A stretch of DNA of 64,000 nt from an uncultured Tenacibaculum sp. (GTDB lineage: Bacteria > Bacteroidota > Bacteroidia > Flavobacteriales > Flavobacteriaceae). Made by a program: the position numbers and the translations under genes. Location of the stretch: contig NZ_CANMAX010000006.1 of assembly GCF_947495995.1 (NCBI RefSeq), positions 1-64,000 of the forward strand. Reading direction: 5' to 3'. Below, piece by piece: positions 31,867 through 38,452 of the stretch (its first letter is position 1; each line of letters starts with the position of its first letter). The notes beneath the pieces were generated by a model, which saw only the letters and a list, made by a program, of their open reading frames with translations, had not been told where the DNA came from and did no database searches.

Positions 31867-31918
31867 TATTTTTCGCGAAGAATAGACACAAACCTTGAGT
31901 GTCTTTAAATGTTCAAGG
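31867..31918 (+). promoter_or_regulatory. Leader of the first double-glycine peptide: -7-like box and alternative hairpins
   Basis: TATTTTTC at 31867-31874 matches TAnnTTTG in seven of eight positions and continues as CGCGAAG. Next come two overlapping inverted repeats: GACAC/GTGTC (31885-31889 with 31899-31903) and CCTTGA/TCAAGG (31893-31898 with 31913-31918). They cannot form at the same time. The same pair of elements recurs before the third peptide. Confidence 0.5.
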
Positions 31919-31944
31919 ATTGAATCATTTTTAATTTAAAATTT

Positions 31945-32196
31945 ATGAAAAAATCAATCTTAAACTTAGGAAAAGCTTTAAATAAAGCTGAACAAAAAAA
32001 CATTAGTGGGGGTATGTTTAACCCATTTTGTTCTTGTTCTAGAAATTACCAATTAGGAGACGAGTATAACAATAATGGAAGTGTTATACAAGAATGTACA
32101 TTTGCTCCAGATCAAAGCGGACCAGGCGAACCTTTCTTTGGTGCTTTATGTTTAGGTGTAGTACACAATAACAATATTTGTTGTCCATTTTTTTAA
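31945..32196 (+). CDS. Double-glycine leader peptide 1 (six-Cys core)
   Basis: An 83-residue precursor. The leader MKKSILNLGKALNKAEQ continues to KNISGG at residues 18-23, a typical double-glycine processing site for C39-type peptidase transporters. The 60-residue core begins MFNPFCSCSR, holds six Cys and ends NICCPFF. Leaders of this type mark bacteriocin-like or signalling peptides in Bacteroidota. No transporter is encoded in the window. The predicted role as an exported disulphide-bonded peptide is inference. Confidence 0.85.
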   Translation: MKKSILNLGKALNKAEQKNISGGMFNPFCSCSRNYQLGDEYNNNGSVIQECTFAPDQSGPGEPFFGALCLGVVHNNNICCPFF

Positions 32197-32371
32197 TCTA
32201 AAATTTTAAAGGAACATAAACTGTACTGATAAAAGTACTGGTTATCTTATTTATAAATTTCATTGAACTAATATTACTATGATATGTATATATCACTTGT
32301 TCTATTATGTTCATGAATGGATAATGCTACATATTTTCCAAAAAAATTAACCTAATTGAATATCAAAAATT

Positions 32372-32545
32372 ATGAAAAAATCAATCTTAAATCTAGGAAA
32401 AATATTAAACAAGGAAAGTCAACAACAAATAACAGGTGGATACAATTTAGGTAGATGTATCGATAGTTGTTATGAAAGACATACAGGAGAAGAAGCTATT
32501 GAATGTGAAATGACTTGTTATATCGCACACGGAAGTACTTTTTAA
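32372..32545 (+). CDS. Double-glycine leader peptide 2 (CX3C-X11-CX3C core)
   Basis: A 57-residue precursor whose leader MKKSILNLGKILNKESQQQ ends ITGG. The core has four Cys in the pattern RCIDSC, eleven residues, CEMTC, which is the spacing of an alpha-hairpinin (two helices joined by two disulphides). No other identification. It is preceded by 175 bp with short inverted repeats but no clear promoter. Confidence 0.8.
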   Translation: MKKSILNLGKILNKESQQQITGGYNLGRCIDSCYERHTGEEAIECEMTCYIAHGSTF

Positions 32546-32559
32546 ATCAACAAAAACAA

Positions 32560-32593
32560 GACATGAACCTTGGTGTCTATAAAATATTCAAGG
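32560..32593 (+). promoter_or_regulatory. Second copy of the alternative-hairpin leader
   Basis: GACAT/GTGTC (32560-32564 with 32573-32577) overlaps CCTTG/CAAGG (32568-32572 with 32589-32593). The layout is that of the leader before peptide 1 and the distance to the next ATG is similar (29 against 26 nt). Confidence 0.5.
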
Positions 32594-32622
32594 ATTTAAC
32601 CCAAATTTAAAATCAAGAAAAG

Positions 32623-32784
32623 ATGAAAAAATCAATCTTAAACTTAGGAAAAGCTTTAAACAAAATTGAGCAAAAAAACGTTAATGGTGGAACACAATAT
32701 TATTGTCCTGGAGGTTACAATCCACCTGGTGTTGTATTACCTAGATGTCCTGCGTTTTGTATTCAAGGAAACTGCTTATTTTAA
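32623..32784 (+). CDS. Double-glycine leader peptide 3 (four-Cys, Pro/Gly-rich core)
   Basis: A 53-residue precursor. The leader is nearly the same as in peptide 1 (MKKSILNLGKALNKIEQ, KNVNGG). The core begins TQYYCPGGYNPPG and has four Cys. It has its own repeated leader RNA upstream. Confidence 0.8.
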   Translation: MKKSILNLGKALNKIEQKNVNGGTQYYCPGGYNPPGVVLPRCPAFCIQGNCLF

Positions 32785-32804
32785 ACAATTATAACTTATA
32801 AAAT

Positions 32805-32972
32805 ATGGAAAAATCAATTTTAAAATTAGGAATTGCTTTAAACAAAGCAAAACAAAAATCAATTCAAGGAAAAGGTCCTGTTTATAGTTTAAGAGCATGT
32901 GAATGTGGTTTTTTTGGCGTTGTAAAATTCCAACCTTGTGATTGGCATAATCGTCATATTAACTGTGGCTAA
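32805..32972 (+). CDS. Double-glycine-like leader peptide 4 (altered cleavage site)
   Basis: A 55-residue precursor starting MEKSILKLGIALNKAKQ. The expected GG reads QGKG, so the second Gly of the usual site is Lys. The core has four Cys (ACEC, PCDW, NCG). It begins only 20 bp after peptide 3, suggesting one transcript. It may be poorly processed or a decaying copy. Confidence 0.75.
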   Translation: MEKSILKLGIALNKAKQKSIQGKGPVYSLRACECGFFGVVKFQPCDWHNRHINCG

Positions 32973-33003
32973 CTTTTAAATAAACCTTAGTCATATTAAT
33001 AAA

Positions 33004-33035
33004 ACAGAACCGGAATTTATTATTTCTGGTTCTGT
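33004..33035 (+). promoter_or_regulatory. Hairpin between peptides 4 and 5
   Basis: A 12-bp stem (33004-33015 with 33024-33035, one G-U pair) without a following T run. It may be a weak terminator or a processing site. Confidence 0.5.
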
Positions 33036-33074
33036 TGATACAATCAATAAAATTAATCTCAAATTATTATCAAC

Positions 33075-33272
33075 ATGAAAAAAACAATTTTAAACCTAGG
33101 AAAAGCTTTAGCTAAAAATGATCAAAAAACAATTTCAGGAGGAAGTAGTAATTGTGGAGGATATTACTGTTATGCTCCATCATCTGCTAATTGCGGAACT
33201 TGTGAAGAATTCTTAGCATTATCTTTAGAATGTCAATTACGTGTTATTTCTCATGCAGCTTGCTACCAATAG
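33075..33272 (+). CDS. Double-glycine leader peptide 5 (six-Cys core)
   Basis: A 65-residue precursor with leader MKKTILNLGKALAKNDQ and site KTISGG. The core begins SSNCGGYYCY and has six Cys. Last gene of the peptide cassette, closed by a perfect terminator. Confidence 0.85.
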   Translation: MKKTILNLGKALAKNDQKTISGGSSNCGGYYCYAPSSANCGTCEEFLALSLECQLRVISHAACYQ

Positions 33273-33292
33273 AAATAATAATTAATAAAAGA

Positions 33293-33322
33293 AGCGCCAA
33301 AATGAATTCATTTTGGCGCTTT
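33293..33322. terminator. Bidirectional terminator
   Basis: A perfect palindrome centred on GAATTC with arms AAGCGCCAAAATGAA and its complement, flanked by A and T. It closes both the peptide cassette (plus) and the anti-sigma gene (minus). Confidence 0.9.
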
Positions 33323-33325
33323 ATG

Positions 33326-34108
33326 TTATATATTTTTTAAAATCTCTTCTGCTTCTTTAAATTTAAAGAGTTTCTCTTTTACTATTTTACTAAATACTTT
33401 TTTAGCAGATTTTTTATTGTCAGACTTTAAATACAAAAGTCCTTTATACCAATATCCTTTTTCCGCATCTATTAAATCACTTTTAATCAACTGATCTAAT
33501 GTTTGCTCTGCCTCTGTAAACTTTCCTAATTCAATTTCAGTAATTGCTTTATAGATAAATAGGTTACTATTTTCTTTACCTTTTGCTTCTGAAGTAAAAA
33601 TTGTTAATGCCTTTTCATAATCCTTGGCTTTAAATAATTTTTCAGCTTCTACTAACTTATTGTCTGAAGTTTCACTTCTAGTAACAAAAGAAGGAAGATT
33701 CTCTATTTGAATATTATCAGCGTATAATGTTTGAGAATCTATATCTGCTTTCAGAAAAACATTAAGCGTAAGAATCAAAGCAACTGCGGCAGCAAAACCA
33801 GAAACTAAAGCTATAACTTTACTATTACTTACTCTTTTTTCTTTTGATGCTTTTTGTATAGCTTGTTTGATTTTATCTACTTCAGGACTCTTATATAAAT
33901 CTTCATATTCCTTCAGTTCTTCTACATCAATATTTTCAGCAAAGCTCCAACTTTCATCATTTAATGATTCAAACAACTGCTTTTCCAGAAGATAATTCGA
34001 TTTAAATTCACTATCATCTTCTATTCTTTTTAAGAAACTACTTTTTTCATCTTCTGAAAGCTCATCTCTTAAAAAACGTTCTATTAATATGTCGTCTTCT
34101 AAATTCAT
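33326..34108 (-). CDS. Anti-sigma-like membrane protein with TPR domain
   Basis: A 260-residue protein: N-terminal cytosolic helical segment (ILIERFLRDELSEDEKSSF) of the kind found in Bacteroidota anti-sigma factors, one membrane helix (about 98-119), and a C-terminal TPR domain predicted to face the periplasm. It overlaps the sigma gene by four bases (ATGA). It should hold the sigma factor at the membrane and sense an envelope signal through its TPR part. It lacks the His/Cys zinc motif of classical ZAS anti-sigma factors, so the assignment rests on context and layout. Confidence 0.75.
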   Translation of the reverse strand: MNLEDDILIERFLRDELSEDEKSSFLKRIEDDSEFKSNYLLEKQLFESLNDESWSFAENIDVEELKEYEDLYKSPEVDKIKQAIQKASKEKRVSNSKVIALVSGFAAAVALILTLNVFLKADIDSQTLYADNIQIENLPSFVTRSETSDNKLVEAEKLFKAKDYEKALTIFTSEAKGKENSNLFIYKAITEIELGKFTEAEQTLDQLIKSDLIDAEKGYWYKGLLYLKSDNKKSAKKVFSKIVKEKLFKFKEAEEILKNI

Positions 34109-34665
34109 AATTCTTGTAACGAGAGATATCTTTTATCTCCTCTAATTAGGTCGGTTAATTTCTTTTTGCACTTAAACACTCGTTGTCTCACAACCGTTTC
34201 AGAATTATATTCTGTACTTTCAACAATCTCTGCATACGGTACTTTTGCAAAGAAAAGTGATAGTATCTTCTTACAGTTATCTGAAACTAGATTTAATTTT
34301 TCTAGAAACAATTCGTGTCTTTTTTGTTCAACTAAAGCATTTGCATTTTCTTTAGCGTCACTTACTAGTTCAATAACCTCCTGATTTGTTACCCGATTTT
34401 TTTTACTATTTAACTCTCTACGCCATAAATTTTTACAAACAGTAAATAAATATGCATCAAAATTACTATTGATTTGTATACCTTCTTTCTTATGACGAAC
34501 TGCGATTTGCAATAACGCTTTTTGAAAAACATCTTCAGCATCTTCTACTCCTCCTTTATTTTGAAGTATGAATCTTTTTACTTGAGTAAAGTTTGTACTA
34601 TAAATTTTTGAGATGATTCTTGAATTTCCTTCAACTAGCGCATTTAAATATAAACTACTATCCAT
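34105..34665 (-). CDS. ECF-type RNA polymerase sigma factor
   Basis: A 186-residue protein from the ATG at 34665, with sigma region 2 (GVEDAEDVFQKALLQIAV, then FDAYLFTVCKNLWRRELN) and region 4 (ILSLFFAKVPYAEIVESTEY). A GTG six codons upstream overlaps a -7-like box, so the internal ATG is the better start. It is divergent from the secreted protein-CHAT modules and coupled to the TPR anti-sigma gene, so it probably controls these modules or envelope genes. Confidence 0.88.
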   Translation of the reverse strand: MDSSLYLNALVEGNSRIISKIYSTNFTQVKRFILQNKGGVEDAEDVFQKALLQIAVRHKKEGIQINSNFDAYLFTVCKNLWRRELNSKKNRVTNQEVIELVSDAKENANALVEQKRHELFLEKLNLVSDNCKKILSLFFAKVPYAEIVESTEYNSETVVRQRVFKCKKKLTDLIRGDKRYLSLQEL

Positions 34666-34682
34666 TTTTTCAATCTGATACA

Positions 34683-34717
34683 CAAAAATAAAATTTTATA
34701 CTTTTGCGCGGGTAACA
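34683..34717. promoter_or_regulatory. Back-to-back promoters of the sigma gene and CHAT module 1
   Basis: On the plus strand TACTTTTG (34699-34706) is followed by CGC and GGGTAACA (34710-34717), which should be the transcript start. On the minus strand TATTTTTG lies at 34683-34690, with the sigma ATG 18 bases further. The two -7 boxes are only 8 bp apart, so the promoters likely exclude each other. Confidence 0.6.
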
Positions 34718-34770
34718 TTTTAAAGTTTTATAAACAAGGGGACAACGAATATATATAAAAACAAAATATT

Positions 34771-35190
34771 ATGAAATTATTACAATTAGTAAATCGTACA
34801 ATTTTAGCTTTAGTCTTGTTAGTGTGTTTTAGTTTTGTTGATAAAGACACTAAAGAAATCAATTCTAAAACTACATCTACAGTTGAGTGTATTAGAATCT
34901 GTTATAAACCTGGTATAACAGATAATGAGAAAGCAAATATTAGAGAATGTATTGCTAAATCTAATCATTTTACTTTTATAAGAAAAAAACACGTACAAGG
35001 TTTGCTAGGTGATTGTGAAATCTGGGAATTCCAAAGATATACTCCAATATTTCACAAAGATCATAGAGTCATCTCTGACAAAAGGGACAAAGAGGTAATA
35101 TGTGATCATAGCGACTTAAGATCAGCTTATATTTTTGATAACTGCCCAGAAGAAACAGATGAAGATGAACCGTCAATATCTAATTTTTAA
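34771..35190 (+). CDS. Small secreted protein of CHAT module 1
   Basis: A 139-residue protein with a signal peptide (MKLLQLVNRTILALVLLVCF) and a 115-residue mature part with several Cys, rich in charged residues and ending EETDEDEPSISNF. Residues 1-16 and the 5' leader are shared almost base for base with the second module, while the mature parts differ except for an FxFIRK...GDxxIWE block. It overlaps the start of the CHAT gene by 26 bp, so translation is coupled. No known family recognised; it may be a ligand or regulator of its partner protease. Confidence 0.75.
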   Translation: MKLLQLVNRTILALVLLVCFSFVDKDTKEINSKTTSTVECIRICYKPGITDNEKANIRECIAKSNHFTFIRKKHVQGLLGDCEIWEFQRYTPIFHKDHRVISDKRDKEVICDHSDLRSAYIFDNCPEETDEDEPSISNF

Positions 35191-37885
35191 TATTAAATTT
35201 TTAATAATTATTTTGACTGTTAGTTTTAAAACTAACAGTCAAAATAATTTAAATCTAACAGATTATTTTAAAACCAAAAGTTTTAATGAAACTAAAGCTG
35301 ATAGTGTTTTGGAAACTCTGAAGAAAGATTCTTTAACCTATACTAATTTTGCTTTTCAATGTTCTAGATATTTTTACAAGAAAAAGAATAATTTTAAATT
35401 AGCAATAAAATATGCAAAATTAGAATTGTTTTTTTTAGAAAAAACAAATTCTAAAATTAATAAGCACTACCATAGCTCAATATATCGACTAGGACTTTAT
35501 CAACTATATAACAACGATATAGAAAGTGCAATAAAAAATTTCAAAAAATCAAGTTTATTAAAAAAATCCCCTTTAAGAACAGGGCAATCGCTATGTCAAT
35601 TAGGCTATTGTTATCAAATGAAAGGAGATTTTTTGAATTCTTTTTCGCATTATAAAAAAGGAATAGATTTACTTCATAAAAATGAAGAAATATATAGTGC
35701 TACTGTACATTCTTTAAACCTTACACAAACCATACTTAAATTAAAAGATAAAAATTTTGTGTTAAAAGCTATAGATCTTGTAGAAAAATCAGCTAATTTG
35801 ATTTCTAAAACTGATGAAAAAAACAGTTTAATTGAAAGAATGATTAAATTAAGTCTTGCTAGCTTATATTCAGAAAAAGGAATTGACAATTTTGAGAAAG
35901 TTAGTTTTCTTTATAAACAAGCAATAGCTTTATCAATTAAAGCCAACGATAATCATACTGCAGCATTGGCATACATGAACATAGGAGAACATTATCTTGA
36001 AAAACAAAAAGATAGTGCTTTATTCTTTCTAACAAAAAGCTCAGATTACACTTCTAAATTTTCCAATCAAGAAGTAGATTATATTAAAGCCGGAACTTTT
36101 CTAAATAAAGCTAAATATTTTGAATTTAAAAAAGATCTTAACTCTAGTTTAGAAAATATTGACAGATCTATAAACACTTATTTTTCAAAAAAAAATAATG
36201 AAATAGAATATATTAATTTCTCAAAAAATTATTACAAAAAAAACACACTTGAAGCTTTAAGATTTAAAGTTTTTTTACTGACTAAAAATTATAATAAAAT
36301 TAAAAATATTTCTCTTTTAAAAGAGGTAATAAGAATAATTGAAATTGCAGATAAACTTGTAGAAATAATACTAGAAGATAGTACAGAATCTAGCACACAA
36401 TTTTCTTGGAGAAATGATGTATCTAAAATATACAATTATGGTATTTATGCAGCTAGAACTTTAGGTAATGATGATTTACAATTTCAGTATTTAGAAAAAA
36501 ATAAAGCTTTTTTGTTAACACAAAGTATTAATGATAATAACTATTCTTTAAACCTGCCTAACCACATTGTTAACAAAGAAATAGAGTATAAAAAACAAAT
36601 TTTAGAGCTAGAGAATAAAGCTTCTATAAACAAACAATTAAAAGATTCTTTGTTTGATATAAAATTTAATTATCAAAACTTTAAAGATTCTATACAATTA
36701 GCGTATCCTAAACATTTTGAAAGTAAACAAAAAGTACAATTAACTTCTTTAGATAAAGTACAAAAAACTATAAATGATAATACAATTATTATTTCCTATG
36801 CTTTACAAGATGAAGAAATTATTGATAATATTTCTTCTGGTTTACTAATCTCAAAAAACCAAACAATTCCTTTTGCTATTTCAAATATTGATACGTTACA
36901 AAAAAAATTAAATCTATACCGTCAACTTGTTGCTAAACCTTTAAATACAAAGGAAGAAATTAATCAGTTTAGTAAAGTATCTCATTATTTGTATCAAAAT
37001 TTATTTCCAACAAAAGAAATTCAAGAACTTATAAAAGGAAAACAACTTACTATTATACCCGACAATCAATTACAAAATATTCCTTTTGAAGCTTTTATTA
37101 CTGATACATCTTCTAATTCTTATTTAATTGAAAGTAATAATATTAGTTATGCGTACTCAATGTCTTTTTCTGATATAAACAACAATATAGAAAGAACTCA
37201 AACAAAAGAATTTGCTGGTTTTGCCCCGATTAACTTTGAGAATCAAAAATTAACTTCTCTCGAGTACTCTGAAAAAGAAATAAATACTATTAGCAATAAT
37301 CTTAACGGATTAAGTTTAACTGGAAACAGTGTTACTAAAGACAGTTTCTTTAAAAATGCTTCAAATGCTAAAATTATTCACCTAGCAACACATGCTGATA
37401 TTTCTAAAAAACCTGTCATACATTTTAGCAAAGATTCTTTGAATTTACATGAATTATATACTTATAAAAATAATGCTGATTTAGTTGTATTAAGTGCTTG
37501 TGAAACCAATCTTGGTGAACTTAAAAAAGGGGAAGGTATTTTAAACTTAGCTCGTGGTTTCTTTTACTCTGGATCTAAATCTGTAGTTTCTTCTTTATGG
37601 AAAGTAAACGATGTTGCCACAACTTCATTAATGTCAGATTTTTACGCTAATTTAAAAAATCATCAATCTAAATCAGAAGCCATAAATAATGCGAAACGTA
37701 ATTATTTAAAGACACATACACTTTCAGAAAAATCACCATATTATTGGGCGTCTTTTATATTAATCGGTGACACTACTCCTACTTTTGAAAGTGATTATAC
37801 AATCTATTGGATTATTGGTAGTTTATTATTTGGTGTTTTACTCTTTTTTTTAGGAGTTAAAACTCTAAAAAAGAAAGAAAAATAA
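35165..37885 (+). CDS. TPR-CHAT caspase-like protease, module 1
   Basis: A 906-residue protein from the ATG at 35165 (MNRQYLIFNIKFLIIILTVS), which gives a signal peptide; an ATG 30 bp upstream would bury it. TPR-like helices fill about residues 30-390, a linker follows, and a CHAT domain ends the protein with the catalytic pair H743 (HLATHA) and C779 (LSACETNLG). A C-terminal membrane helix (about 875-897) with a Lys-rich tail follows. The predicted topology is periplasmic TPR-CHAT anchored in the inner membrane. CHAT proteases are separase/caspase-clan enzymes. Residues 396-906 are almost identical to the second copy. The substrate is unknown; the neighbouring membrane anti-sigma factor is a candidate. 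Confidence 0.85.
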   Translation: MNRQYLIFNIKFLIIILTVSFKTNSQNNLNLTDYFKTKSFNETKADSVLETLKKDSLTYTNFAFQCSRYFYKKKNNFKLAIKYAKLELFFLEKTNSKINKHYHSSIYRLGLYQLYNNDIESAIKNFKKSSLLKKSPLRTGQSLCQLGYCYQMKGDFLNSFSHYKKGIDLLHKNEEIYSATVHSLNLTQTILKLKDKNFVLKAIDLVEKSANLISKTDEKNSLIERMIKLSLASLYSEKGIDNFEKVSFLYKQAIALSIKANDNHTAALAYMNIGEHYLEKQKDSALFFLTKSSDYTSKFSNQEVDYIKAGTFLNKAKYFEFKKDLNSSLENIDRSINTYFSKKNNEIEYINFSKNYYKKNTLEALRFKVFLLTKNYNKIKNISLLKEVIRIIEIADKLVEIILEDSTESSTQFSWRNDVSKIYNYGIYAARTLGNDDLQFQYLEKNKAFLLTQSINDNNYSLNLPNHIVNKEIEYKKQILELENKASINKQLKDSLFDIKFNYQNFKDSIQLAYPKHFESKQKVQLTSLDKVQKTINDNTIIISYALQDEEIIDNISSGLLISKNQTIPFAISNIDTLQKKLNLYRQLVAKPLNTKEEINQFSKVSHYLYQNLFPTKEIQELIKGKQLTIIPDNQLQNIPFEAFITDTSSNSYLIESNNISYAYSMSFSDINNNIERTQTKEFAGFAPINFENQKLTSLEYSEKEINTISNNLNGLSLTGNSVTKDSFFKNASNAKIIHLATHADISKKPVIHFSKDSLNLHELYTYKNNADLVVLSACETNLGELKKGEGILNLARGFFYSGSKSVVSSLWKVNDVATTSLMSDFYANLKNHQSKSEAINNAKRNYLKTHTLSEKSPYYWASFILIGDTTPTFESDYTIYWIIGSLLFGVLLFFLGVKTLKKKEK
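35206..35249. repeat. Perfect 44-bp palindrome in the CHAT 1 signal-peptide codons
   Basis: The 22 bases 35206-35227 are the exact reverse complement of 35228-35249. The palindrome begins 16 bp after the stop of the secreted-protein gene and lies within codons 14-28 of the CHAT gene. It is not followed by a T run. In RNA it would form a very stable hairpin; in DNA it could form a cruciform. Confidence 0.95.
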
Positions 37886-37891
37886 TTTTTA

Positions 37892-37910
37892 TAATTTCGC
37901 GAGGGTAACA
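37892..37910 (+). promoter_or_regulatory. Promoter-like start of CHAT module 2
   Basis: TAATTTCG (37892-37899, one change from TAnnTTTG), then CGA and GGGTAACA (37903-37910). The spacing is identical to module 1. The following ~60 bases to the ATG are nearly the same as in module 1. Confidence 0.6.
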
Positions 37911-37960
37911 TTTTAAAGTTTTATAAACAAAGGGGAAACAATATATAAAAACAAAATATT

Positions 37961-38395
37961 ATGAAATTATTACAATTAGTAAATCGCACAATTTTAGCTT
38001 TAGTTGTATTGTTGTGTTTTAGTTTTACATCTGAGTCAAACCTTTTTAATGAATCAGAGAAAAGTAAAAATATAAATTCAAATTATCGTTACATAAGAAT
38101 TACTAAAATAAATGGTGAAACACCTTATGATTTTGACCCTCGTTGCTTTGAGAATATTTTTCTATTTATTAGAAAAATAGATGAAGGTGCTTTTGTAAAA
38201 GGTGATCAAATATGGGAAGTTATAATTAAACAAGAACAAAATACTTATCGCGCTTTGGGACTTGGGGATGATCTAGAAGACGATCCTAATAAACCAGATC
38301 CAACTATTTGCTCAGAATTCAGATATCAATTCATTCCTCCACCTAATGTTTCAAAAGATATTATTTTCGGTAATAATCATATAAGTCAAGAATAA
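37961..38395 (+). CDS. Small secreted protein of CHAT module 2
   Basis: A 144-residue paralogue of the module 1 protein. The signal peptide starts with the same 15 residues (MKLLQLVNRTILALV). The mature part is divergent, with only FLFIRK...GDQIWEV recognisably shared, and has two Cys. It precedes CHAT 2 by 57 bp, which hold a strong hairpin. Function unknown; the paired arrangement suggests that it works with its own CHAT protein. Confidence 0.75.
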   Translation: MKLLQLVNRTILALVVLLCFSFTSESNLFNESEKSKNINSNYRYIRITKINGETPYDFDPRCFENIFLFIRKIDEGAFVKGDQIWEVIIKQEQNTYRALGLGDDLEDDPNKPDPTICSEFRYQFIPPPNVSKDIIFGNNHISQE

Positions 38396-38400
38396 TTTAA

Positions 38401-38440
38401 AAAACATTAATTTATATAGCTTCATGTAAATTAATGTTTT
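38401..38440 (+). promoter_or_regulatory. Hairpin between secreted protein 2 and CHAT 2
   Basis: A perfect 14-bp stem (38401-38414 with 38427-38440) and a 12-nt loop, followed by ATTTTTC. It has the features of a weak rho-independent terminator and stands at the place where module 1 has its 44-bp palindrome. It would lower CHAT expression relative to the secreted protein. Confidence 0.75.
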
Positions 38441-38452
38441 ATTTTTCATTTT

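Noticed and set aside
34710..34717. GGGTAACA as an ECF -35 element
   Set aside because: A good -7 box lies just upstream with constant spacing in both modules, so it is better explained as transcript start, although the ECF reading is not fully excluded.
35206..35249. Palindrome as a rho-independent terminator
   Set aside because: No T run follows on either strand and it lies within codons of CHAT 1.
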